A stretch of DNA of 64,000 nt from Nitrospira sp. (GCA_018242725.1 JAFEBI010000010.1:65892-129891); one strand, 5' to 3'; positions 8,646 to 17,852 are shown, counted from the stretch's first letter. Translations and numbers: made by a program. The notes: a model not told the origin generated them from the letters alone.

Positions 8646-8993
8646 GTGGCTGGTGATGCCTTGAAAGTAGAAGATTCGACATGGGATGCAGAAGTCATGA
8701 AGGCTTCTGAGCTTGTGATGGTCGATTTTTGGGCCGTCTGGTGCGGACCTTGCCAAATGGTTGCTCCAATCGTCGATGAATTGGCGAAAGAATACGCCGG
8801 GAAATTGAAAGTTCGGAAGTTGAACACCGATGAGAATCCTGAGGTCGCTGGTCGGTACCAGGTGATGAGCATTCCGACCATTCTGTTCTTTAAGAACGGT
8901 CAGCCGGTTGAGAAGTTGGTTGGAGCCAGGCCAAAACGTCAATTCAAGGAAATGATTGATTCACTCCTTGCTCAACATGCTGGGACTGCCTAA
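8646..8993 (+). CDS. trxA: Thioredoxin
   Basis: Small cytoplasmic disulfide reductase. The redox motif W32-C33-G-P-C36 is intact, and the cis-proline loop SIPTILFFKNG and overall length (115 residues) match TrxA. The GTG start is supported by AAGGAGGGA about 7 bases upstream. It has its own promoter and is followed 17 bases later by recN. A Bcp peroxiredoxin, a possible client, lies at 20352. Confidence 0.97.
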   Translation: MAGDALKVEDSTWDAEVMKASELVMVDFWAVWCGPCQMVAPIVDELAKEYAGKLKVRKLNTDENPEVAGRYQVMSIPTILFFKNGQPVEKLVGARPKRQFKEMIDSLLAQHAGTA

Positions 8994-9010
8994 GGCGTCT
9001 CGTCGCAGCC

Positions 9011-10690
9011 ATGCTCACTGAGCTGCGCATTACGAATTTTGCCGTCATTGAGCGACTGAGTCTGGAAATCGACTCAGGGTTTACCGTATTGACCGGAGAG
9101 ACCGGGACAGGGAAGTCCCTGTTGATCGATGCGGTTGCGCTTCTTGTTGGTGGGCGCGTCTCAAGTGAGCAAGTCCGCTTTGGTGAGGATGAAGCGCAGC
9201 TCGAAGCGGTCTTCGAGATACCACCCACCCATCCCATCCTTCCTCGTCTTCGGGCCCAAGGGCTTCTTGGTCCGAACGATTTTGAACTGATCATCCGACG
9301 TACGATCGCTCGATCCGGGAGAAACCGCGTGTATCTGAACGGCGTGCTCAGCCCGGCGCACACGTTGGAAGAGTTTGCCGGCACTCTCATTGATATCCAT
9401 GGCCAACATGATCAGCAGTCGTTGCTCTCCAGCTCCGCTCAGCTGGAGGTATTGGATGCATTTGGCCGTCTGCAAGATCTACGGAGTCACTATCGCTCAA
9501 GTCATCAAGAGTGGACTAGGGCCCGTCACGCACGTGCTGAATTGGCTGCCGCGAACGACCAGCGGATGCAGCAGCACGATGTGCTGAGCTTTCAGCAACA
9601 AGAATTAGATCAAGCGGCCTGTCGTCTTGGAGAGGAAGAAGCGCTCCAAGCTGAGCGGCAACGGTTAGCCTCGTCTCGTCGTCTGACGGAATTGGCATCG
9701 GAGGCGCAGGCACAACTGCAGGCGGATGGGCAGGGGATTTTAGCCGGTGTGGCATTGGTCGAGCGAGCGGTAGGAGAACTGGCTCAGCTCGATCCGGAGA
9801 TGAAAGGCACTGCAGGACTTGTCTCAGAGTCCAGAGTCCTTTTGAAGGAAGTCGCGGATGGTCTTCGTGGGTATGTCGAAGGGCTGGATGCCGACCCATC
9901 ACGGTTAACGACGATCGAGGATCGTTTAGCGGTCATCCACAGAATGAAGAAGAAATATGGAGGGACGATTGAAGCCGTGCTCGCGACGCAGAGCCGGGTG
10001 AAGGAAGAGTTGGAGCGACTCAGCCGCTCAGGCAGCGAGCTTGAGCAGTATGATTGTCTGATCCAGGAACAACAGAGGTCCGTTGCCAAGCTGGCGCGCC
10101 AGCTTTCGGAAAAGCGGACCGAGGCTGCGACCTTGTTGACGAAACTGGTCGGAAAAGATCTCGAGGCGTTAAAGATGGGACCAGTGAGATTTCTTGTTCA
10201 GTTGGAGCCAACAGGGTCAGGCGACGAGTATGGTCCTGATGGGGTTGATCGGGTTGAGTTCCTGTTGTCGACGAATAGCGGTGAGCCCCTCAAACCCATG
10301 GCTCGTGTGGCCTCCGGAGGGGAGCTCTCTCGGGTCATGTTGGCGCTGAAGTCTGTCCTTGCGGACGTGGATCATGTGCCGGTGCTTATTTTCGACGAGA
10401 TTGATACCGGGGTCGGAGGAGCCGTCGCCGCCACGATCGGTAAGCGTTTGCGAGCCTTGGGACACTATCATCAGGTGTTGTGCATCACTCATCTTCCACA
10501 AGTTGCCTCGCAGGCCGAGCATCATTTCTGCGTTGAAAAGTCAGAGGTCAAGGGACGGACGGTGGCCAAGGTGCGGGTCTTGGCAGGGGCCAGTCGAGAG
10601 AGCGAAATCGCGCGCATGCTCGGCGGTGAGCGAGTGACTCAAAAGACGCGGGCAACGGCTGCAGAATTGATCGCTGGAGCACAGGAGTAG
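9011..10690 (+). CDS. recN: DNA repair protein RecN
   Basis: SMC-like ATPase that acts at double-strand breaks in recombinational repair. Walker A is GETGTGKS at residues 29-36. The middle of about 300 residues is a helical coiled-coil hinge region. The ABC-type signature (RVASGGELSRVMLALK) and Walker B (PVLIFDEIDTGVGG) are in the C-terminal part. Length of 559 residues is normal. It follows trxA on the same strand and meets the convergent response-regulator gene 1 base after its stop. Confidence 0.97.
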   Translation: MLTELRITNFAVIERLSLEIDSGFTVLTGETGTGKSLLIDAVALLVGGRVSSEQVRFGEDEAQLEAVFEIPPTHPILPRLRAQGLLGPNDFELIIRRTIARSGRNRVYLNGVLSPAHTLEEFAGTLIDIHGQHDQQSLLSSSAQLEVLDAFGRLQDLRSHYRSSHQEWTRARHARAELAAANDQRMQQHDVLSFQQQELDQAACRLGEEEALQAERQRLASSRRLTELASEAQAQLQADGQGILAGVALVERAVGELAQLDPEMKGTAGLVSESRVLLKEVADGLRGYVEGLDADPSRLTTIEDRLAVIHRMKKKYGGTIEAVLATQSRVKEELERLSRSGSELEQYDCLIQEQQRSVAKLARQLSEKRTEAATLLTKLVGKDLEALKMGPVRFLVQLEPTGSGDEYGPDGVDRVEFLLSTNSGEPLKPMARVASGGELSRVMLALKSVLADVDHVPVLIFDEIDTGVGGAVAATIGKRLRALGHYHQVLCITHLPQVASQAEHHFCVEKSEVKGRTVAKVRVLAGASRESEIARMLGGERVTQKTRATAAELIAGAQE

Positions 10691-10691
10691 C

Positions 10692-11819
10692 TTAGGCAGC
10701 TGGAGCGGCATTCAAAGTCGAGATTGAGGCGGTCGATTCCTTGACGACATCGATGAACAGGTCCAGAAGCTGTGGATCGAACTGCATCAGCGATGGGTTG
10801 GTGATCTGTTGAATGGCTTGTTCAACGGAAAGGGGAGAGCGTCCTGGAGCATCTGCAGTCAAATGGTCAAACAGCTGAGCCATACCCACAATGCGAGCCA
10901 AAAGCGGAGTCTCCGTACCGTGAAGTCCAAGGGGGTATCCTTGTCCATCCCATCGCTCATGGTGTGCGGCGATAATCTGTCCCACCTCAGCCGGTAGCCC
11001 TAAGTGTGCGATCATCCGAGCCCCGTTGCCGGGATGTTCTCGGCACAAAACAGGTTCCCGTGACGGCAGAACTTGATCGTCAGAAAACCGATAGTGAGGC
11101 AGGCTCGTTTTGCCGATGTCATGGAGAAAGGCTCCCACAGCCAAGGCCTTTTGGTCCGTGAGCGAAAGATTGAGTCGAGCAGCCATTAATGTGGCATAGA
11201 AACTCACACGACTCGAATGATTCAATAACGAACGATCAGTCGCCTCAAGGATGTCGGAAAACAGCGGAAGCGGTGTCATATCGTCTTGCAAGGGTATCGC
11301 TGCCGCAGGCTCATCGCTTGGAGACAGCGAAAAGTATTTGGTTTGGAGGGTTTGCCACGCATGGGTGCCCCGTTCCGGAGATCCCCAAAGATCCGGTGAG
11401 TTGTGGAGGTATCGCCGAAGAAAATCTAGTCGACGTTTTTTTTCAATTGTCTGTTGAATGAGCGTGGTCAGTTCGTGCGTATTGAACGGTTTAAGTAGAT
11501 AACCTGCCGCGCCGTGACGAATGCCCTCCATGGCGGATTTGAGGCTTCCATATCCCGTGACAACCACAACTTCTATGTCGGGGTATTTGAGCTTGATTTC
11601 TTGGAGGAGTTCTAGGCCTGGGCGATCCGGAAGTTTCTGATCGAGGGTAATAAGGTCAATCGGCTTCGTTCCGAGAAGCTTAAGTGCCATCCTGGCATTC
11701 TCGGCACAGTGGATGGTGCAAAACGGATCAAGCACAACTTTCAATGCGTCTCGTGGGCCTACTTCATCATCAATAATGAGAACAGTGGGTCTTGCGGGAG
11801 GTTGGATAAAAGTCGTCAT
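10692..11819 (-). CDS. Response regulator with HD-GYP domain (RpfG-like)
   Basis: A receiver domain at about residues 8-130 (phosphoacceptor D60 in LITLDQKLPDRPG, TGYGSLKSAMEG, LLKPF) is joined by a linker to an HD-GYP domain with LHDIGK and HHERWDGQGYP. Such proteins hydrolyse c-di-GMP under control of a histidine kinase, and all key residues are present. The frame can also start at a TTG at 11858 with AAGGA upstream; I chose the ATG at 11819. It lies downstream of a kinase and an NtrC-type regulator on the same strand but after a 200-base AT-rich gap, so it may have its own promoter. Confidence 0.92.
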   Translation of the reverse strand: MTTFIQPPARPTVLIIDDEVGPRDALKVVLDPFCTIHCAENARMALKLLGTKPIDLITLDQKLPDRPGLELLQEIKLKYPDIEVVVVTGYGSLKSAMEGIRHGAAGYLLKPFNTHELTTLIQQTIEKKRRLDFLRRYLHNSPDLWGSPERGTHAWQTLQTKYFSLSPSDEPAAAIPLQDDMTPLPLFSDILEATDRSLLNHSSRVSFYATLMAARLNLSLTDQKALAVGAFLHDIGKTSLPHYRFSDDQVLPSREPVLCREHPGNGARMIAHLGLPAEVGQIIAAHHERWDGQGYPLGLHGTETPLLARIVGMAQLFDHLTADAPGRSPLSVEQAIQQITNPSLMQFDPQLLDLFIDVVKESTASISTLNAAPAA

Positions 11820-11981
11820 TCGATCAATACTAGAGGATGCGAAATGAATTTTAAGCAAAATCCATTCCTTATCAACATCTTATAGTAAATGTACATATAT
11901 GGTATCAGGATTTATTTTAAATGCTACATATATGAACGTGAGATAAGTCTATGAAATATTGTTTATGTATCAATGATGGTA

Positions 11982-12018
11982 ACACGTGCAGAGACGTGGC
12001 ATTCTTGTAGGCACGTGT
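11982..12018. repeat. Inverted repeat downstream of the NtrC-type gene
   Basis: ACACGTGC (11982-11989) and GCACGTGT (12011-12018) form a perfect 8-base inverted repeat with a 21-base loop just past the stop of the minus-strand regulator. Each arm contains the palindrome CACGTG. A direct repeat CATTCTTG (12000-12007 and 12021-12028) overlaps it. There is no T-run, so it is not a classic terminator. It could be a binding site or an RNA 3' end. Confidence 0.35.
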
Positions 12019-12019
12019 G

Positions 12020-13450
12020 TCATTCTTGCATAGTATGTTCGGAATCCTGAGTAGTTGAGTTGTCCGGTCGCCCGATACCGAGTGTATCCATCCGATACTT
12101 GAGCATTCGACGACTGATCCCCAGTAAGTTCGCCGCATGGGTCTGGACATAATTAGTCCGCTTCAAGGCATTGAGAATGATTTCCCGCTCAAATTCCATC
12201 ACGGCTTTCTCGAGCGACATTCGACCAGCGAGGGTGTCATCGCGGAGCGATGGCGAACGCGAGCTGCTCTTCATCGATGTCGGTAAATGCTCCGGGGTAA
12301 TTTCCGTTGCATGTTGAGACCAAATGAATGCCTGCTCAATAACGTTTTCAAGTTCACGCACATTCCCCGGCCAGGGATAACGGGTCAGGAGTTCCAGCGC
12401 CTCTTTCCCAAATTCGATAGGGGGACGCTGTGCTTCCTCCAACCGTTTCTCCAAAAAATGATTGGCGATGAGGGAGATATCTTCGGTTCGTTCACGAAGA
12501 GGAGGCAGATAGAGTGAGATCACATTGATGCGATAGTAGAGATCTTCTCGGAACAGCCCTTTTCGGACAAGGTCATCGAGGTTTTTGTTGGTTGCCGCGA
12601 CGATGCGGACATCGACCTTAATCGGCTGCACTCCGCCGATTCTTGTAAACACTCGTTCTTGAATGACGCGCAACAGCTTGGCTTGCGTAATCGGACTGAG
12701 ATCGCCGACTTCATCGAGGAATAAAGTGCCTGTATTCGCCAGTTCGAACTGCCCGACACGTCTGGCAGTGGCGTCCGTAAAGGCTCCCTTTTCGTGGCCA
12801 AACAGTTCGCTTTCAATCAGAGTTTCTGGCAGCGCAGCGCAGTTGAGTGCGACAAACGGACGTTCTCGGCGGGAACTGTTGTAATGTAAGGCTTTGGCGA
12901 CCAACTCTTTGCCGGTCCCACTTTCTCCGGTGATGACCACCGTGGTTGTGCTGTCGGCAACTTGTTCAATTTTTGCGTAGATCTCCTGCATCCCCTGGCT
13001 TTTTCCGATCAGATTGTGAAACGCGTATCGTTTGACGACTTGTGCTCGTAATTGGGTGATTTCTTGTTCCAACCCCGAGGAGTTCAAGGCGCGGTCGATT
13101 ACGATTCGAAGTTCGTCGACGTCGAAGGGTTTCGAGAGATAGTCGGCCGCCCCCAACTTCATCGCGTCCACGGCAGTTTTCACGGATTTGGTGCCGGTGA
13201 GCATGATTACCGGAGTGGATTTTCGCTCAGTTCTGAGCATCTGAAGCACGGCGAGACCGTCGGTGCCAGGCAGGGCGATGTCGAGCAGAACCAGGTCCGG
13301 GGCTTCCTTGCGGAAGATATCGAGGCCTTCAGGACCGTCACTCGCTTGGGCGATATCGTACAGAGGCTCCAGCACCATTTTCAGCGAGGCACGGACCCTG
13401 GCCTCGTCATCAATCAATAATAGTCGTTTTTTTGCAATGACGCTTTCCAC
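12020..13450 (-). CDS. Sigma-54-dependent response regulator (NtrC family)
   Basis: Three domains in order. The first is a receiver (acidic pair D14/D15, phosphoacceptor D57 in VLLDIALPG, K107). The second is an AAA+ domain with Walker A GESGTGKE at 175-182 and the sigma-54-contacting GAFTDA at 222-227. The third is a C-terminal Fis-type helix-turn-helix (HAANLLGISRRMLKYRM). It activates sigma-54 promoters when phosphorylated. It starts 16 bases after the histidine kinase at 13467-14774, its probable partner. Targets cannot be told from the window. Confidence 0.95.
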   Translation of the reverse strand: MESVIAKKRLLLIDDEARVRASLKMVLEPLYDIAQASDGPEGLDIFRKEAPDLVLLDIALPGTDGLAVLQMLRTERKSTPVIMLTGTKSVKTAVDAMKLGAADYLSKPFDVDELRIVIDRALNSSGLEQEITQLRAQVVKRYAFHNLIGKSQGMQEIYAKIEQVADSTTTVVITGESGTGKELVAKALHYNSSRRERPFVALNCAALPETLIESELFGHEKGAFTDATARRVGQFELANTGTLFLDEVGDLSPITQAKLLRVIQERVFTRIGGVQPIKVDVRIVAATNKNLDDLVRKGLFREDLYYRINVISLYLPPLRERTEDISLIANHFLEKRLEEAQRPPIEFGKEALELLTRYPWPGNVRELENVIEQAFIWSQHATEITPEHLPTSMKSSSRSPSLRDDTLAGRMSLEKAVMEFEREIILNALKRTNYVQTHAANLLGISRRMLKYRMDTLGIGRPDNSTTQDSEHTMQE

Positions 13451-13466
13451 AAGAGCTCCTTGGGTA

Positions 13467-14774
13467 CTACTGATGTAGCGCAGGAAGAGTAATGCGGAAG
13501 GTCGTTCCTTGACCGACCATACTAGTTACGTGAATGTTGCCGTGATGTTCTTGAATGATCTGGTGTGCGATGGTTAATCCGAGCCCGGTTCCCGCGTTCA
13601 TCGTGCTTGAATGTTTCGTTGTGAAAAATGGATCAAAGATGTGCTCAAGATTCTCCGGCTCGATTCCATTTCCGGTGTCTTCAATGTCGATCTGCATGAA
13701 GAGGGCACCCTCTGGCTCCTGAAATTGATGTGTCCGCACCCGGAGGATCCCAGGTCCCTCACCCATAGCATCGAGGGCGTTTAAGAGGAGATTCAAAAGC
13801 ACCTGTTTGATTTGCTGCCGATCCAGCATGCCACGAGGAAGCTCAGGCGCCAACTGTTTTTCAATCTTGATCCCTCGCCTGTCCGCTTTAACTTGGACGA
13901 AATACACACAGGATGCGACGATATCATTTAGGTCCTCGTCGGTCACCTGCGGTTCCATGTAGCGGGCGTAGTCAAGAATCTCTTGAACCAATCGCTCAAT
14001 CCGATTGACGTCCTCAAGGACGATGCGGCTGAACTCCCCAATAAATTGACTGTCGTCTTTCCGTTCGGGGGCTAGTTGAATAAAGGTCTTAATGGAGGTT
14101 AACGGGTTGCGGATTTCATGGGCAAACCCACCGGCAATGATTTCCAGTGAGCGCAATCGGTCGGTTCGGCGCATGAGAGATTGGGATTGACAGAGATCCT
14201 CATAAATCAGGATCGAATCGAGTGCATTGGCGGCGCCCTGGGCCATCGCTGTCAGGAGTTCCATGGTAACGGATGAGAGCGATGCGTGTGTGGTCGGAGA
14301 CCGGAGTAATGCGAATGCGATCAGGGTTCCATGTGTGATAAGTGGAACGGCCAGAGTGTAGGAGCCTGGCAGGGTACTCGCTCTGTTCTCTGAAAGCTCG
14401 GAGTGTGGGGTAAGAGTTGCGTCCAGCCTGTCGAAAATGTGTTGGTCTGCAAGGAGAGCCAGGACCAGAGGATGGTCAACCTTCATGACCGAAGGTGCCA
14501 CAAAGGTCTTGATCGGTCCGAACATATGTATTTGACGGTAGTGACGATGTTCTCGTTCGAACAGGAACAGTGTGCCCTGTGGATAGCGAGAGATTTCAGA
14601 GAGGTTCAAAAGAATGTGGTTGGCAAGATGCGTCAGACTGGTTGGGTGTCCGATCGCTTGCAGAAACCGTGTCAGTGTCTGAATCGACTTATGACTGGCT
14701 GAAGATAAATCAGCTTGAGAAGATCTGGCGGCTATCATCACTGAGCAATGTTGAGGTAAATGGCTATCTGGCAT
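13467..14774 (-). CDS. GAF-domain sensor histidine kinase
   Basis: A cytoplasmic kinase of 435 residues without membrane segments. Residues about 35-195 resemble a GAF sensor domain. HisKA carries the phosphoacceptor H219 in FAHEIRNPLTSIK. The ATPase part has the N-box LLLNALDAMGEG, DTGNGIEPENL and GTGLGLTIAHQIIQ. It probably phosphorylates the sigma-54 activator encoded 16 bases downstream and perhaps the REC-HD-GYP protein after that. The signal is unknown. An alternative internal ATG is at residue 13. Confidence 0.93.
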   Translation of the reverse strand: MPDSHLPQHCSVMIAARSSQADLSSASHKSIQTLTRFLQAIGHPTSLTHLANHILLNLSEISRYPQGTLFLFEREHRHYRQIHMFGPIKTFVAPSVMKVDHPLVLALLADQHIFDRLDATLTPHSELSENRASTLPGSYTLAVPLITHGTLIAFALLRSPTTHASLSSVTMELLTAMAQGAANALDSILIYEDLCQSQSLMRRTDRLRSLEIIAGGFAHEIRNPLTSIKTFIQLAPERKDDSQFIGEFSRIVLEDVNRIERLVQEILDYARYMEPQVTDEDLNDIVASCVYFVQVKADRRGIKIEKQLAPELPRGMLDRQQIKQVLLNLLLNALDAMGEGPGILRVRTHQFQEPEGALFMQIDIEDTGNGIEPENLEHIFDPFFTTKHSSTMNAGTGLGLTIAHQIIQEHHGNIHVTSMVGQGTTFRITLPALHQ

Positions 14775-14880
14775 GTTGGGTGAAATATAGTACGTACGAA
14801 ACCTAGGTTCTGTCAGTATACAATCCAGGTGCTGGTTCTACCAATGGATTTGGATATTTAACAGCGGTTCAGTTGAGGGC

Positions 14881-15057
14881 ATGCAAGACAGAGATGCTCT
14901 AATCCAGCGGGAGGTTCCTGCCTGTAAAGGCTGGGGAATCTATATCGAAAAGGGAATAGAGACGAAACGAGTGGGCGTGGACTTAGAGAGCGGAAAACCG
15001 GACCAGCCGTCTACGATGAGCAGACTGGCCCGGGTGCATAATCGCGCTACTGAGTGA
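14881..15057 (+). CDS. Possible small protein, 58 aa (uncertain)
   Basis: An open frame from ATG 14881 to TGA 15057 in the 272-base gap between the kinase gene and the next minus-strand gene. It encodes a charged peptide starting MQDRDALIQREVPACKG. GAGGG precedes the ATG by only one base, a poor spacing. It overlaps the 3' end of the convergent gene by 11 bases. I do not recognise it; it may be chance. Confidence 0.2.
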   Translation: MQDRDALIQREVPACKGWGIYIEKGIETKRVGVDLESGKPDQPSTMSRLARVHNRATE

Positions 15058-16048
15058 CGGAAGCACTCTTTGCCGGACAAGAGCCTGGCGTCATGTACAG
15101 CAAGTAGTTCCCCATCCCATGCTGGAACTCAGTTTTCTGAAGAGGATGATGATGGACCATCACCATTTCATAATCATCATCCTTACTGATCGGAAATCCT
15201 TGGGGATCTCGATAGACCTGATGGGGGAGGAATTCGCGGAGTGTTCCGTCCCCTTCTACATCCGGTACCGTCCGAAGAAGTGTTTGTTTCTTGGTCTTAT
15301 TCTCCAGCGCGATCATCAGCAGCTCATCGTGACCGTGCGGATAGGCGAACTTGACACATCCGCTTGTTGAAAACTTCAGCGGTGCCGTATGAACTTGAAC
15401 GCCATGCCGAATCTCAATTCCCTCGTCAGTCTGATCGGATGGGCGATCACCAAACTTGGTGAAGCACACGATGTTGACCCCGACTTGATAGATGTTCATT
15501 GCCTGGACAGGTTTGGCCTTGGGAGCAAAATACATGGTGAAGGTGGCAATGACGTTCTTGGTTGGTGGAGCACCATGATAGAAGGCCACGACCGTCATAA
15601 GTTTGTCGTTCTTCTCAAGTTTGACTCCGTATCCATCGGGGAATTGAGTTTCGGCCATCTCCAAACCAGCTCCGCCGAAGAAGAGCGGTTCTCCGGGGCA
15701 GGAGATGCTGGGTTGGCTGTTGTTGATCATCAAGATGTGATGCAGATAATTTCTCGGCAATTCTTTTCCATCGACCGTGGACAAGGCGGACTTAAAGCCG
15801 ATCAAGTACTTGTCCTCAGGCAACTGGAAGTTAAACCGAGGCATGGAATCGCCCATGTCGCCTTCGGTATGCCCGGCTGGAAGATCAATGGGTCCGAAGG
15901 TGAGAGTCGCTGTGTTCTCGCCATAGACGATCTTTGAACCGACCTGTTTTTTCAGTGTGGGAATGGCATGGTGGTCATGCCCCCCATCTGCATAGGCTGA
16001 TGAGATCATGAAAAAAGTTACTAGAAACAGAATGAGGGATCTGTGCAT
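15047..16048 (-). CDS. Secreted PHM-like copper monooxygenase family protein
   Basis: A 333-residue exported protein. Residues 1-20 are a signal peptide ending SSAYA, followed by a His-rich GGHDHH. The frame is open further up, but GGGAGG 5 bases before ATG 16048 fixes the start. The layout resembles the type 2 copper monooxygenase fold of peptidylglycine hydroxylating monooxygenase and the plant SURNod19 family. His-His is at 103-104 (LHHILMINN), FYHG at 156-159, His-x-His at 238-240 (YPHGHDELL), and a Met at 312 in GMGNYLLYM. These are the positions expected of the two copper sites. Substrate and activity are unknown; the family assignment is inference from motif order. It lies 80 bases after the SnoaL-like gene on the same strand. 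Confidence 0.7.
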   Translation of the reverse strand: MHRSLILFLVTFFMISSAYADGGHDHHAIPTLKKQVGSKIVYGENTATLTFGPIDLPAGHTEGDMGDSMPRFNFQLPEDKYLIGFKSALSTVDGKELPRNYLHHILMINNSQPSISCPGEPLFFGGAGLEMAETQFPDGYGVKLEKNDKLMTVVAFYHGAPPTKNVIATFTMYFAPKAKPVQAMNIYQVGVNIVCFTKFGDRPSDQTDEGIEIRHGVQVHTAPLKFSTSGCVKFAYPHGHDELLMIALENKTKKQTLLRTVPDVEGDGTLREFLPHQVYRDPQGFPISKDDDYEMVMVHHHPLQKTEFQHGMGNYLLYMTPGSCPAKSASVTQ

Positions 16049-16128
16049 AAGACCTCCCAGAGGCAGTGAAGCGATGATGTTGAACCGGACTCCGATTTGT
16101 CGATATACCTTAGAGGAAGCGGGTTGAC

Positions 16129-17004
16129 TCATTGGTTACTGGCCGGTGATGGTGCCACCTTTTTCCAGTGATAGGTGCCGCCGTGTTCTTTCGGCGGGAT
16201 ATTTTTTCTTGTATCGACTCGGGTGTACCACCAGATCCCCTTGGCTTCTTTCCCGTCTTCCGAGAGGAGCACCTCGAAACCACCTTCCCGATCATTGCCG
16301 GGCTGATGCCATGTGCCTTGCCAGAGGCGGTTCTCAATCTTGGTCGTGACGAATCGGCCGCCTTGTTGTGTGTAGGGGCCGTTCCCACTTTTATCTATGG
16401 TGGCTTTATAGCGTTTTTCATCCTCAACTTCGAGAATGTCCCACTCCCCGCTGACATCCGGCATGGAAACGGGAGCGGTACTGACGAGCTTTTGCGATCC
16501 AGCTGCCGCTGATGGCGACGCAAGCGGGCCACCGAGTTGAGCGGATCGAAAGGATTCATGCCATGATAACAGTTGCCAGCGTCCAGCGCGACGCTCGAGA
16601 ATGCCGGTTTCTCGTAACGGAAGCACCGTTCGTTTGACGGCCGATCCCTCAGCGACATAACGGATGTAGTCGACTTCCATCGCGAACCAAGCCAGATCGC
16701 CCTTGGTCCAGACCTTAAGCTCGGTGATCGGGATTTCGATTTTCTGAGCGTTGACAAATTCCTCACGCATCTCCCGCTCAAAGTCCGGCCAGCCAACATA
16801 TTTGCGACCACCGACGGTATAGCTGACAATGTCGGCATCGTGCGCCATGAGGCGTGACAGTGCAGGGAGGTCTTTATCGGCATTTGCGCGTATCATCAGC
16901 CGAATAGCCGTCTCGGGATCGGAGGGATCGGCAGCCCAGGAACTCGTGGTGACGAAGAGGAGCAAGGCAAGACTTCCAAGAATAAACGACGCCCGTTGGC
17001 GCAT
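16129..17004 (-). CDS. Exported SnoaL/NTF2-like protein with a C-terminal beta domain
   Basis: Residues 1-24 are a signal peptide (LGSLALLLFVTTSSWA). Then comes a SnoaL/DUF4440-type cone-shaped domain (IRLMIRANADKDLPALSRLM, then HDADIVSYTVGGRKYVGW). The second half (about 175-291) is a separate beta-rich domain beginning DVSGEWDILEVEDEKRY, with WQGTWHQPGNDREGGFEVLL. I chose the ATG at 17004 because GGGAG lies 8 bases upstream; the frame opens 15 bases earlier. No enzymatic residues can be assigned. It is followed by the secreted copper-type protein, and the two may act together in the periplasm. Confidence 0.75.
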   Translation of the reverse strand: MRQRASFILGSLALLLFVTTSSWAADPSDPETAIRLMIRANADKDLPALSRLMAHDADIVSYTVGGRKYVGWPDFEREMREEFVNAQKIEIPITELKVWTKGDLAWFAMEVDYIRYVAEGSAVKRTVLPLRETGILERRAGRWQLLSWHESFRSAQLGGPLASPSAAAGSQKLVSTAPVSMPDVSGEWDILEVEDEKRYKATIDKSGNGPYTQQGGRFVTTKIENRLWQGTWHQPGNDREGGFEVLLSEDGKEAKGIWWYTRVDTRKNIPPKEHGGTYHWKKVAPSPASNQ

Positions 17005-17102
17005 GTTAGAGACTCCCATTAGTATGACGGATTTGCCTTAGGTGATGAGGGAACGTACACGCCCTCGTGGGTCTTGTCAACTATTATGACGTCGACAGCA
17101 GC

Positions 17103-17852
17103 CTATCGATAGGCGACGACGACGACCGTGACGTTGTCTTCGCCGCCACGATCGAGTGCGGCGGTGATCAGGCGGTCACAGGCGCTGGCAGGGTTGAGAT
17201 CGCCAGCGCAAAGAACCTGGTGAATATCCTGATCCTCCAACATCTTTGTCAAGCCGTCCGAGCAGAGTATGACCAGATCGTCTTCCTGCATCGCACAGCC
17301 GGTGATCGTGGGGGTTGCTGTCGACGAGACGCCAAGGGCACGAGTCAGAACATGTCGCTCGGGATGAGTTTTAGCTGTTTCCGGAGTGAGAATACCGCGT
17401 TCGAGATATTTTTCGATCAATGAGTGATCTCTGGTGAGGGGAGTCAGCGCCCCGGCTCGAAACCGGTAGGCACGACTGTCACCGATGTGTGCGACGTAGG
17501 CCATGGAGGTTTGATCAGGGATGATGGTCAGCAGCACGAGGGTGGTCCCCATCCCCTTAAGCTTCGGTTGGAAGCGGGCCTGCGCCAGAATGGCGTCATG
17601 CGCGCGGCTGATCAGCGCGGTCAACACATCGATCGGTGAGGCGGATCCGCTACGAAGCTGATCTTGTGAGGGCGCAGCGTGGGCCTGCACCGACGAGATA
17701 GCCGTCTGGGCTGCGACCGCGCCGCCCACGTGACCGCCCATCCCGTCCGCGACGGCCCACATTCCTGTGGCGTCCATCACGGTAAAGGCATCCTGGTTTG
17801 CTGTCCTCACCAGACCGGTTTCGCTTCGGCCGATGCCGATCCATGTACTCAT
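17103..17852 (-). CDS. PP2C-family serine/threonine phosphatase
   Basis: Metal-dependent protein phosphatase (Stp1/PrpC type), 249 residues. Metal-binding motifs are seen: RTANQDAF, AVADGMGGHVGG, HIGDSRAYRF, LCSDGLTKML and the final GGEDNVTVVVV. No membrane segment is seen, so it is cytoplasmic. Its ATG overlaps the stop of the upstream nuclease-like gene by 4 bases (ATGA), so the two are translationally coupled. No partner Ser/Thr kinase is encoded in the window. Confidence 0.93.
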   Translation of the reverse strand: MSTWIGIGRSETGLVRTANQDAFTVMDATGMWAVADGMGGHVGGAVAAQTAISSVQAHAAPSQDQLRSGSASPIDVLTALISRAHDAILAQARFQPKLKGMGTTLVLLTIIPDQTSMAYVAHIGDSRAYRFRAGALTPLTRDHSLIEKYLERGILTPETAKTHPERHVLTRALGVSSTATPTITGCAMQEDDLVILCSDGLTKMLEDQDIHQVLCAGDLNPASACDRLITAALDRGGEDNVTVVVVAYR

